A DNA stretch of 64,000 nt from Astrocystis sublimbata (Eukaryota; Ascomycota; Sordariomycetes; Xylariales; Xylariaceae): the NCBI GenBank assembly GCA_022453515.1, contig JAJNNY010000062.1, positions 141,842 to 205,841 on the forward strand. The letters run 5' to 3'. The notes beneath the pieces are model-generated. The model was given only the letters and a program-made list of their open reading frames with translations. It had not been told where the DNA came from and searched no databases. Positions within the stretch are counted from its first letter, which is position 1. Every line of letters starts with the position of its first letter. A program made the position numbers and the translations under genes. Below are positions 23,897 through 35,200 of the stretch, piece by piece.

Positions 23897-25521
23897 ATGG
23901 CTTCAGAAACAACTCCCAAAGTGAACGGCACGAACGGCACTCACGCCGCGAAAGCACCTCTCGGCGATGTCCTGCATGTCATTGACAGCCGGACAAGACA
24001 ACATTACACTCTTGATATACAACAGAACTCCATCAACGCCAATGATCTCAAGGCGATAAAAACGTCGAAAGATGAGGAGCATCCGGAATACCAAAACGAG
24101 CAAGGACTGCGCGTCTACGACCCTGGTTATTCCAACACCCTAGTCAGCGAAAGCAAGATCACCTACATGCAAGTCGTCACCTATTGCAACCCCCAAGGTC
24201 TGGGGCTGGAGAAGCAGTTGCTGACAATGTGAATAGTGATGGTCTCGAGGGTACCATTCAATACAGAGGGTATTCGATTCATGACATAATAGGTAAAAAG
24301 AGATTCGCGGATCTCTCTTACCTTCTCATCTGGGGTAGCTGGCCTACCGTGGACGAGACGCAAAAGTACCAAGCGCGCCTGAATGAGGTTCCTCTCATTG
24401 ATGATACCGTCTTGAACGTCATTCGAGCTTTCCCGTAAGTTCGACCACTGCATGGGCTTCGTGACTGTGAATTGGCATGACTGATGGACTTTCATCGTAC
24501 AGCAAGCATGGATCTATCATCGGGATGATGTGTGCTGGGCTCAGCGCTCTCCAGTCGTCTGATATGGATGCCATCCCAGCTCACGCGGCCAAGAACCTCT
24601 ACCTTGGCCAGCCCGAGAATGTAGATAACCAGATCATCCGAGTGCTTTCCAGTCTCTCGATGATCACGGCAGCGGCATACTGCCACCACACAGGCAAGAC
24701 CTTCACGCCTCCCCGGAAGGACTACTCCTATGTCCAGAACTTCATGCTCATGACGGGCCTCGTCGACGAGAGCACCGGAGAGCCGAACCCTCGTTACGTA
24801 GACGTCATTGAGCGTCTGTGGACTTGCGTTGCGGATCACGAAATGACGTGTTCCACTGCGGCTCTCCTCCAGACTGCCTCTGCGTTGCCTGACCTGATCT
24901 CATCCCTGATCTCAGCTATCTCAGCTACCTACGGCCCCCTGCACGGAGGAGCTATCGAGGTTGCATACAAGAGCATCGAAGAGATCGGCAGCGTCGAGAA
25001 TGTCAAGGAAAAGATCGAGCGCGTCAAGGCTGGCAAGGAGCGTCTGTACGGCTACGGACACCGTGTCTACCGTGTCACGGATCCTCGCTTCACCTACATC
25101 AGCGGCATCCTGAACGAGTTGACCGAAGAGGCTAGCAAAGACCCCCTGTTGCAGATCGCCTTCGCGCTGGATAAGGCCGCCACCGAGGACGAGTACTTCA
25201 TCTCGAGAAAACTGCGCCCCAACGCCGACTTGTTCGCCGCCTTTGCGTACAAGGCACTGTAAGTTTGACTCTGTACACTGATCTGAAAGTACGAGCGGGC
25301 GTGCTGACTAGTATATAGCGGATTCCCATCCGAATTCATCCTGCCTATCTCCATTCTGTCGAGAACACAGGGCTTCATGGCTCACTGGAAAGAGGCAATG
25401 GGTAAGTTGTCTACTTTTCCCACTTCACGATTAAATTGACTAATGCGACTTTACAGAGGGTAAACCACGCATTTGGCGCCCCGGCCAGAGGTACACTGGC
25501 GATCTGAACTTGAAGGAGTAA
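23897..25521 (+). CDS. Citrate synthase family, predicted alkylcitrate synthase
   Basis: Five exons (23897-24168, 24237-24434, 24503-25258, 25319-25401, 25457-25521) encode 457 residues. Intron 1 has a GC donor (AT|GCAAGT) and a normal CTGAC branch/TAG acceptor; only this splice restores the family motif ITYIDG...IQYRGY. Catalytic residues are intact: His304 in GPLHGG, His343 in GYGHRVYR and Asp399 in RPNADLF, with spacings matching E. coli and pig citrate synthases. The N-terminus has no mitochondrial presequence and the C-terminus (DLNLKE) no SKL-type peroxisomal signal, so a cytosolic enzyme is predicted, beside the cytosolic FAS. In related clusters this family condenses a medium-chain acyl-CoA with oxaloacetate to an alkylcitrate. 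Chain length cannot be read from sequence. Confidence 0.93.
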
Positions 25522-27892
25522 AGGGACTGTAAAATTTGGAAGGTTGACGTTTGATGATATATCTCCTACTCTGCATTTATAGACATTTGACGAATCATAG
25601 AAGTGTGCATATAGCCTGCAATTGACAAGATATGACTGAAACTTATAGCATGCTTTGAAATAATCTTTGATGTTGAGCACGCCCTACTTCTTACGTTCAC
25701 TTAGATGATGCTTTTGCAGTGCGAATGTTAGAGAAGTGCATTGCGAAAGCTATCAAGATTTTGAATTCATGAACACACATTTGCACATGCGATATTAGCA
25801 ATTCAACTAAACTTCAATAACATCAATCCAAGCATCACGCGTCAAGACTAAAACCACATGTTAAAACTTGTCTCTTCTTCAGCAATCCGAATTTGACATC
25901 AAGACAATCTAGCAATTCAAACTTCAATAACCTACTGAACTTTGGCCGCGACACGCGACAACACTGCAGCAAGAATGAGGCCATCACAATCGGTTAGTTC
26001 CCGTCAGTGGCTTGTTGAACCGTCACTAGTAGACACACACTGCTTCAGTTCCGATCCATGCCCACGCTACTATCGCCTTAGTGACCATTTCACCTTCCCA
26101 ACCTTAAATCCGCACGCTCAGCCAAATGCGAGCCGACCAGATCATGACGGATCGCCGGCCCCATGTAATGCCTGTAGCCTGTATGTAGGGATGAGGCCGG
26201 CAGGCAGACTAACTACCCTGCTGGCGTGAATTCCATATCTCAAATCTATGGCCCGTTATCAACGACGTGTTCAGGCGTAAGCAACATTATCTCACCTCGT
26301 CTATCTTATCCAGACATGCATATACGCAGATGCACCTCAGGCTCACCTGCACTGCAACAAAAATGATAATTTGCCTCCATAACACTCGACCTAATTCCAG
26401 TTTAGCTGACATCGAGTAAGATGACGTGGAGGGCTTGCGTGTCTTGGCTCCCCAGAAGTCGGCATTTTGCTAACTAAACCATGCTGGCGCTACTGTACGA
26501 AATCACAGACGGAAAGGAGTATACGATACGAATATGCATGCTTTAGCGAGCAATGGCGAGCTTAAGCGAGTTAGGGTAAGGCGCGGTCGAGACTATTCTG
26601 CATCTTAGTCAGGCTAGTTGGGATTTGGATTAGAGCTTCGGCAGCAATTCCGCAGCAGTGACGCACATGGCTTGAGATTTCAACGCACGACAGATGTCGC
26701 AACAGTCTCTCATTCTTCGCCACAATGGATAGACTTTGTGACCTTCTGCGCCATCTCGCGATGACCCGTCAATGCTAGGGCTTAGTGTAGATGCTACGCT
26801 AGAAAAGTCCAAGCAGATCGGTGGAGAGCGGTTGTGTTGCGGCTGAGCTGAAATGCAACATGGCGGATTTCCTTTTCGACGAGAACAGACGAGACGTGAT
26901 AGAATCCCCGTGCTTATCTCAAAGGGGACTGACAACAACCCTGCTGCTTGGGAGAACGGGATGGGGTGGGCGCCAAGTCGCAGTAGTAGGAGCGTTGATC
27001 AGCGGGAATTAACGGGAACTATTACTTACTATTCACCACAGCTTAGACACTATCGTGAGACATTTGCTATCAAATCAGACCGGCGAAATGAGGCCATCAT
27101 CGAGGCCAGCGCATATCAATCGATGATATAATATGTGGTGAGATGGGATGTGATGAGTGAGATAGACAGGGGTGGGCGGTATGGCGTTGTTGCACGACGG
27201 CGAACTGCCGTGATTGCCATGCAAGCCGTTCTCGCCGTTAAGGCCCGCTATCGACACTAACCTCAGCATCTCAGGCATGCCCTAGCAAGGGCAATACGTC
27301 CCTCTGAAACTGGGCGGTGCAGGGGGTGGATATCTGTATGTGCATTTGCTATCTGACTCAGCACTATGATTTGTGTACACGATATTCACGGCGACGTTGC
27401 TGGGGACTTGTATGAATCGTGCGCTGTTACATTCGGAGCCGACGACCGAAACCTGACAGACATGGCAAGAATGAAAGACCAGGCAATTCAAGGCAACCTA
27501 CATAATTCAAATTTGCACCTCGATGAAAGAGGCCGAATATTACTCTGGCAAGACCCTGACCGCCGGTGCCGAAGCGGCCGAGTATTTTTGGTGTATTGCG
27601 GAGCGCCACCGACTAGACTCGACATTCGGCTGTCTGGTAAGCGGCGTCGGTTGAGGATTTGGCAATATTATAGCATGCAAAATAGATGGCGAAGGAGCAG
27701 TTAGATGTTAGTTAGAATACTCTGAATAACTACACTTTCAACCAAACCCATCTCTTTACGGACTACTGACTTGCGCAATCAATCAACCATATCCCCAAGC
27801 CAAGTGACATTCTTCTATTCTACCTACCTGGTCAAAATTATAATTCTACCCCACACCACAGATCCGGAGCGCACTGACGCCCTAGTACCAAC
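25522..27892. other. Intergenic between citrate synthase and the CAD-like gene
   Basis: 2.4 kb, the largest gap inside the cluster, with no gene I can support. The last 350 bases are the CAD-like gene's promoter and contain a GC patch at 27558-27582 (ACCGCCGGTGCCGAAGCGG) resembling the CG-rich island of the FAS alpha/citrate synthase promoter. A lost cluster gene would be one explanation for the gap, but no coding remnant is recognisable. Confidence 0.55.
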
Positions 27893-29473
27893 ATGGGAAA
27901 ACACAGTGCCGAGGTGGTGTTCGACGAGACCAACGACGAGAACAGCGGTGTGACCGCGACCCTCTGCAACTGGATCGTCGGGCTCGAGAAGAAAGACATC
28001 CCAGATGAAGTCCTAGAGCGGGGCAAGCACCTGATCCTGGATGGTATCGCGTGCGGCCTTGTTGGATCTCACGTCCCGTGGTCTGAGCAGGCCGTCGATG
28101 CCGTGCTGGCCTATGAGCCTGAGGGACAATGCAGCCTGATAGGATACGAAGAAGTGAGTTTTTTTTTTAAACGAAAGAGAATGATGCCTTGGATCAAGTA
28201 CTAACGATGTGCCAATTAGAAACTGGGCCCTCTAGCCGCCGCTGTCTTGAATGGCGGCTTCATCCAAGCGACAGAGCTGGATGACTACCACAGTGTCGCG
28301 CCCCTGCACTCCGCCAGCGTTGTTCTTGGCTCTCTCTTCGCCGCGGCGCAGGTGAAGAACGTCAAGGTGCGCGGGGGGAACCCGTCCAGCGGACAAGACC
28401 CCTCTCGCACCGTCTCCGGCATTGACTTCCTCACGGCCGCCATCGCCGGCTTCGAGACCGGTCCTCGCTCCGGCATGGCAATCCACGGGACCGACCTCCT
28501 AGTCAGGGGGTGGCACTCGGGCGTCGTCTTCGGCTGCCCTGCGGCGGCCGCAGCATCCTCCAAGCTCCTGGGCCTATCGGCCGTCGACACCGAGTCAGCC
28601 ATCGGCATCGCCTGCACGCAGGCCTGCGGCCTCATGGCGGCGCAGTTCGAAGGCATGGTGAAGCGCATGCAGCACGGCATCGCGGCGCGCAACGGGCTGT
28701 TCGGCGCCCTCCTCGCCCGCAACGGCTACGTCGGCATCAAGAAAGTCTACGAGCGCCAGTACGGCGGCTTCCTCAACATGTTCAGCCAGGGCACCAAGAA
28801 GGAGCCGCGGTACGACGTGCGCGAGATCACAGCCGGGCTCGGCGACGTCTGGCACACCTCGCGCATCCGCTTCAAGCTGCACGCATGCGTCGGCGGCTGC
28901 CACGGGCTCGTCGAAGCCGTGGAAAGCCTGCAGAAAGCGCACCCGCAGCGCTTCACGGCCGAAGGCCTCAAGGGCCTCAAGAGCATCAAGGTCGGGCTCT
29001 CGGAAACTATCTTCCACCACGATGGCTGGGCGCCGCATGAGCGCCCGCTGTCCAACACGGGCTCGCAGATGTGCGCGGCCTACATCAGCGCCACGCAGCT
29101 GATCGACAACCAGGTCCTGATCGCGCAGTTCGCCGACAGCCAGCTCAACCGCGAGCAGGTGTGGGAGCTTGTGAATAAGACTACGTGTCACCATGATGCC
29201 CAGTTCGACAAGCCGAACCACCAGTGCGGCACTCACGTGTTGGCTGAGTTTGAAGATGGAACTACTGTTGAGGAGACTGTGCAGATGCCCAAGGGCTTCG
29301 ACCCGCCGATTACGAACGAGGAGATTCGGGGCAAGTACAGGAAGTTGGCTGCTTCGGTCATTGACCAGGAGCGCTTAGAGAGGATTGAGAAGTTGGTGCT
29401 GGAGATAGATCAGCTCGATGATGTGTCGGAGCTACTTCAGATATTAGCAAAGCCTGCCAGGAGTGCAGTATAG
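27893..29473 (+). CDS. cis-Aconitate decarboxylase-like protein (MmgE/PrpD family)
   Basis: Exons 27893-28153 and 28220-29473 with a 66-nt intron encode 504 residues, near the 490 of Aspergillus terreus CadA. The resemblance to CadA, from memory of that family, is close throughout: SGVTA near the start, GKHLILDGIACGLVG, VPWSEQ, IQATELDDYHS and APLHSASVVL, then GMVKRMQHG and a C-terminal KYRKLAASV segment. CadA decarboxylates cis-aconitate to itaconate in the cytosol. Next to a citrate synthase and a methylcitrate dehydratase homologue, the likely reaction is decarboxylation of an alkylaconitate to an alkylitaconate. There is no targeting signal. The gene is convergent with the dehydratase gene, 323 bases between stops. 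Its promoter has CCG/CGG triplets at 27558-27582. A second dehydratase or isomerase role within the MmgE/PrpD family is the main alternative. Confidence 0.9.
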
Positions 29474-29796
29474 ACATGATATAGAGAATTGAATACCTTT
29501 TTTCACTGTTATATGAGAAATTACCCTATTTATCATGAAGCGGCATTGAAAAGTGACAGCGAATTTGTACTACTATTGATATGCTATGCTAGCAGCCTTT
29601 TGATCTGAAGTGTTGACGTGACTAGAACTGGAACTCTAAGTCGCAACACCTCACATGCATTGTTCCAGTTACTTTTCACACATGCAAGCACCTTAATTGA
29701 TCTGATAAATGAAGCTTTATATAAGTTCATAATCATAACTAAAAACGATCTCATCTCTATACCCTATTCTATATACGCCGTCCCAATGCTACCTAA
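29474..29796. other. Shared 3' region of the CAD-like and dehydratase genes
   Basis: 323 AT-rich bases between convergent stop codons, with no gene seen. Confidence 0.7.
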
Positions 29797-31343
29797 TCAT
29801 GACTGATGGAAAAGATCGATAAAGTTGCTTGCCGGTAACGAATCAAAGTCCGACCTATCAAAAGTCTCAATGATCTGATCGACCTTGGTCTTGGGCATTC
29901 TGAGCCCGAGGTTGCGAATAGCCTTCTTCCGCACCATCGGGAAACTCTCCTCGTTGCGGGCCGGGTGACCCAGAGGGAAGTCGAGTTTCGTGTTGAATGT
30001 CGTTCCATCATTGAGGGTGAAGTCAAGAGAACATGCGACGCTGCGAATATCAGGATTATGGTAGTCCTTTGTCATTTGCACGTCTTCCTCCATGGTGATG
30101 ACCTTCCTCAGAGCCTCGACACGGGGATCCGTAGAGAAGGGGCTGTCGTTCTGGTAATCCTCCGTCTCGACCTCAGCCCCGTTCTTCAGCAACACCACCG
30201 CCATCATGTATCGCAAGCAGTGATCCCTGTCCGCCGCGTTATGCAACGGGCCATTCTTGTTGATGATGATCATGGCCGCCTCCTGGACGCGCACATGGAT
30301 GCTCTTGATATCCTTGACGGGGTCGAGGCCGCGCTCCTGCAGCTTCTGGCTCGCGGCCATGGTCGCTTCCACCGCAGTTAGACCGTGGCCTTCCGCCGTC
30401 AGGACTTTGAAGATGGCATTCTCAACCACCCAGGTGCCGAACGGCCGCGGGAGCTCGAACGCGTTGCCCTTGTTCAGGACCTCGTAGAAACCCCATCGCG
30501 CGGCCGTCAAGGGCGTCTTGATGCCGGGCTGACCTGCTTTCGCGACCGTCGCGAGATGTATGGCGCGCATGCAGGCATCGCCGGCCGACCAGCCCTTGCG
30601 CGGCCCCGTGTTAGGCGACTGCCGGAATGTGCGCAGCGGGTGGCCGTCGACCCAGGCGTGCGAGACCGCTGAGCGCGCCTCTTCTCGCGATAGCCCCATC
30701 AGCCAACAGACTACTGCTGTGGATCCGATCTTGACCAAGATGGTGTGGTCGAGGCCGACGCGGTTGAATGCGTTCTTGACTTGGAAGCAGCCCTGGATCT
30801 CGTAGGCTTTTATTAAGCCGACCAGGACCTGCTTCATGGTGATCACCTCATCTTGTTTCCCCCTCGCCAGTGCATCTCTTGTGAGCACATCTGCAATAAC
30901 GAGGATAGCGCCAAGGTTGTCTGTAAGCTTGATTAGCATATGTGCGTCTGTGAATGTGATTGATATAAGTGTAATTTTGACTTACCAGAGGGGTGGCCCC
31001 ATTCTGCACCAGCGAACGCATCATTGTGATCAAGGTAACGGATCATCGCACCCATGTTGAAGGCAGCCTGCAGGACATCCATCTGGTATGGCGTTCCCGG
31101 CAGTTTGAAACCGCCAGCGACGGAGCCTGCACCAGGCAATAACGGCTTAACTAGGGCTTCACATTCCTTGCTCAGAGCCAGACTCTCAATGGCGACTCCA
31201 AAGGAGTCAATGAGCGCCATCTTGGCGCGGGCCAGAGCTGGCTCGGCGGTAACCTCATAGTCGTAGGCATAGTCGACGACCTTGTCGATGACCTCATCAT
31301 AGGGCCTGTCCGAGTTGTCGTCTGGCTTTGGTAGGGGTGCCAT
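29797..31343 (-). CDS. 2-Methylcitrate dehydratase-like protein (PrpD), predicted alkylcitrate dehydratase
   Basis: Two exons (30986-31343, 29797-30947) with a 38-nt intron (GTAAGTC...CACAG) encode 502 residues, matching PrpD length (about 480-560). Family features: an N-terminal helical region with ARAKMALIDSFGVAIESL, the MmgE/PrpD segment YLDHNDAFAGAEWGHPSD across the splice, TAARWGFYEVLNKG, and a C-terminal dimerisation domain. PrpD dehydrates 2-methylcitrate to 2-methyl-cis-aconitate. The start MAPLPKPDDNSDRPYD shows no mitochondrial presequence, unlike the primary methylcitrate-cycle enzyme, supporting a cluster role on an alkylcitrate in the cytosol. It is divergent from FAS beta and convergent with the CAD-like gene. 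At 38 nt the intron is short, but both splice sites and the resumed frame are convincing. Confidence 0.9.
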
Positions 31344-32234
31344 ATTGTGCGTCTGTGCTTGATTGATTGATTAACTGATTGACTGATTGATTCCGTAATT
31401 CGTATAATTATGTCGCCTTCTTCTTTTGCTTAGCGGGGACCCGAGAAGCATGCGTGCGTGCGTGCACTCGCAGCAGCTTCCCGGCCACCATTATAATCTT
31501 CTCACGTTGCAAAAAAGAAACATTGCAAATTATCGAGGTTGGATTCTTGGCAGACGATTGCTTACCTGGTGGTGTGCGGTGCATGGCCCGCTTACTCAGT
31601 ATTTGAGTGGCCGTCTGAGCTGGTCGGGGGCTCGGGGCCGCGCCCGAATCGTGCGCTCGGCCATGCTCGGCACCATACCGAAACCGTCCGGGTTGCTGTT
31701 CGGCCCAAGGGTGACCGATGATAACATGGACTGACTCTGCAGCAAACGGCCGATCAACTTCTGAAATCGCCTGCAGGCACAGATCCGTAAGAGCGCTGGG
31801 AAAGAAACTGTCAGCTTTTCTTATCGTAGCATGCGAACTTGCAGGAAACAATGGAGCTCCATCGCACGAATGAGACGGCACATTTCGTAACTGGCTTAGC
31901 ATATGAATCGACGTTGCAACCTAGGGACTTACTACTATAGCCATAGCCAGTTCAACTCTTAGATATAATACTAGTGTCAACTGAATGCTTCCCACAAAGA
32001 GTTGCCTATTATCAGACAATTGTTGTTGACCAACTTCTCGCTTGACTCTCGTGCTTTGTTTTTGCTCGAAACCAATCTGTTCCACTGTCCCCCCCCATTA
32101 TACCCCCTCAAGTACGAATAGTCATTTTTTCACGAAGAAAGAAACAACTCATGACATCTCTTCATTCACACACGTCTAGCATCTCGAGTTGGGCGACTTC
32201 AACGCCCTATACACACACAAGACACACAAGCAAG
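31344..32234. promoter_or_regulatory. Bidirectional promoter of the dehydratase and FAS beta genes
   Basis: 891 bases between divergent start codons. The centre (31620-31710) is GC-rich with repeated CTCGG and CCGAA strings and includes ACCGTCCGG at 31683-31691, identical to the element near the MFS start. CT-rich tracts precede the FAS beta start. An ATG at 32151 is in frame with FAS beta but not preferred as its start. Confidence 0.5.
31361..31392. repeat. GATT-type microsatellite
   Basis: Imperfect tandem GATT/GACT units in the dehydratase 5' leader, just upstream of its start codon. Confidence 0.75.
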
Positions 32235-35200
32235 ATGGATACAGAAACAAGTCCATCCTCGTACTACGAGATCAACCCCACCCCAGAGCTAACCGAAACC
32301 ATCGGCAAGTTCATCATATCATATCAAGATGTCGAGCAAGAATTACCTCTGGGTTTATCAGACGCCTACCAACTCCTCGAACACCGGAAGGCGTTCATGA
32401 TGTCGTTGGCGTCGCCAGAGAACGAAGGCACAAAATTCCTATCCGGTGCAGCTCTAGCCTTCAGATTTCTCGACTTCCTCCTAGGCCGCAAAGTGCCTCC
32501 GGGAGCACTTATACGCTTATTTTACGCCGTCCACTCCGAGATCATGGGAAGAAGGGACGTACACGATTTCATACGCGGACTGCCCGACGGATCGTCGACG
32601 CAGAAGTCGATATTGCGCACCTTCATGCTGCTGCAGGCGAAGCTACCCTTCCCGCTGCTGTCGAGTCCGAGCGCGCTGCCACGCTTAGCAACAGACCCGG
32701 ATACCTCGATTCTGATGGCCTTTGGCGGCCAGGGCGCTGCGAACGGTGCTTGCGTCGAAGAACTAGCAGAGCTGTACTCGTTGTACCAGCCCCTTGTCGC
32801 GTCCTTGACGGTGTCGCTGGGTGCGGCTCTACACTCGCTCTCGCGACATCCCGACACAGATTCCTTCTACCTCGGCCGCGAGATCGACGTGTTAGAGTGG
32901 CTTGCCGACCCATCGTCAATACCGGACAAGACCTTCATCGCGAGTGCTGCTGTGAGCTTCCCCATCATCGGACTTACGGGGCTGCTGCACTATTCCATCA
33001 TCTGCAAGCTGCTGGGCAAGACGCCTGGCGAGATGGCGGATTCCCTGTCGGGCATCACCGGCCACTCTCAAGGCATCGTCATCGCCGCCGCAGTTGCAAA
33101 GTCACATTCGTGGGAGTCGTTCTTCGACGAGGCGAAATGGGCCGTCGAACTCCTGTTCTGGATGGGCTACGAAAGCCAGGTCGCCGCCCCTGGGTCTGCA
33201 CTCACCCCGGCGATGGTCGACGACAGCATAACAAATGGATACGGATCCCCTTCATACATGTTGTTAGTGCGCGGCATCACCCGCGACCACCTCGAACGAT
33301 TCATGAATACCAACAACAAGCACCTGCGAAAGAACGAGCAGCTCCACCTATCTTTGATCAACGGCCCAAGAGACCACGTCGTCGCAGGTCCATCAAGGAG
33401 TCTCCAAGGCCTGATCACAAGTCTAAATCAGGTCCGCGCAGCCGACGGCGCCGACCAAAGCCGGATTCCCTACAGCAAGAGAAAGCCGGTGATCATGTTC
33501 CAATACCTGCCCATCAGCGCGCCCTTCCACTCGCCGTATCTGCAAGCAGCAGCAGAGGAAGTGAAGAGCCACATGGCCAAGTCGTCGGGGACCGCGACGG
33601 TGAGCAGTCTCCGCATCCCAGTCTTCCACACCAAGGACGGAGCCGACCTGAAGAAAACATACGACCCCACGACGGATGTCACAGGCCTCCTCGTCGACGC
33701 CGTCACCACCAACGTCGTGGACTGGCCCCGGACGCTGCGCTCCGAAGGCAAGAAGAACGCCTCGCACATCATAACGCTGGGCTCGGCGCGTTTCAGCGAC
33801 ATGGTGCACAAGACCGTCGACGGCCACGGCGTGCGCGTCATCGACGGCGTGCGGATCGACGCCGCAGACACCTCCATCATCGGCAGCAAGGCGGAGCTGT
33901 TCACCCCGAGCCTTTCCGACCTCGTCGTGTCCACATCGTCATGGAGCGAGAAGTTCAAGCCGCGAGTAGCGAAATACGCCGATGGCAGCTACCACGTCGA
34001 GACGCGCCTGAACAGCGTCCTGCGGGCCCCTCCCATCATCACAGCTGGCATGACGCCGACGACGGTCCCGTGGGACTTCGTGGCCTCCGTCATCAATGCC
34101 GGCTACCACATCGAGCTCGCAGGCGGCGGCTACCACAACGCCGCCGCCTTCGAGGAGGCCATCGACAAAGTCGCCGGCAGCATCCCTATTGGGCGCAGCA
34201 TTACCTGCAACCTGATCTACGTCGACCCCCGGGCCATCGGGTACCAGATCCCGCTGATCCGCCAGCTGACCCGCCGCGGGGTGCCCATCGAGGGTCTCAC
34301 GATCGGCGCAGGCGTCCCGTCGCCTGAGATCGCGGCCGAGTACATCGAGACGCTCGGCATCAAGCACATCTCCTTCAAGCCCGGCTCGCTGCGCGCCATC
34401 CGGGAAGTTATCGAGATTGCCAAGAAATTCCCGTCGTTCCCCATTATCCTGCAATGGACGGGCGGCCGTGGCGGCGGGCATCACTCGTGCGAGGACTTCC
34501 ACGAGCCCCTGCTGGAGATGTACAGCGAGATCCGGCGGCACGAGAACCTGTACCTCGTCGTCGGCAGCGGTTTCGGCAACGGCGCTGGCATCCTGCCCTA
34601 CCTGACCGGAACCTGGTCTCTTGAGTTCGGCAGACCCGCCATGCCGTGCGATGGCGTCCTGCTCGGTAGTCGCATGATGGTCGCCACAGACGCGCACACC
34701 TCGGCGGCTGCGAAGAAGCTCATCTTGAAGGCCCCTGGCGTCGACAGTGCGCGGTGGGAAAACAGCTACCTCCAGCCCGACGTGGCCGGCGGTGTCCTCA
34801 CCGTCACCTCGGAGATGGGCCAGCCTATCCACAAACTAGCTACGCGCGGCGTGCGCCTCTGGAAGGATCTGGACGATACTATCTTCAGCCTGCCCAAGGC
34901 GGAGCGCAAGCCCGCTCTGCTGAAGCGGAAAGATGAAATCATCCGCCGCCTAGACGCAGACTATGCAAAGCCGTGGTTCGGACACAACGCCATCGGCGAG
35001 CCAGTCGAGGTCGAAGACATGTCGTACACGGAAATCATCTCGCGGCTGGTCGAGCTCATGTACGTCAAGCACCAGCAGCGCTGGGTGAACCCGTCGTACC
35101 TCGAGCTCGTCGCCGACTTCACGACGCGGTCTTTCGAAAGAATGAGCTGCTGCACGCTGGAGGCGTCGTGGTTTGACGATCCGCAGACCCTGGCTGAGAA

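Noticed and set aside
26630..26938. Minus-strand open frame in the cluster gap
   Set aside because: 102 codons without motif or splice sites. I could not support a gene in the gap.
32151..32234. Upstream in-frame ATG as the FAS beta start
   Set aside because: It would add 28 Ser/Thr-rich residues with no family match and has a poorer start context (CTC before ATG). The ATG at 32235 places the AT serine at 278, close to yeast 274.
32189..34327. Very long open frame (712 codons) overlapping FAS beta in another forward frame
   Set aside because: It is extremely Arg/Pro/His-rich, has no domain, and exists because of the GC-rich codon bias of FAS beta, whose own frame carries all the catalytic motifs.
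33939..34832. 297-codon open frame antisense to FAS beta
   Set aside because: It has Asp/Gly/Val-rich shadow composition with no motifs and lies opposite the enoyl reductase domain.
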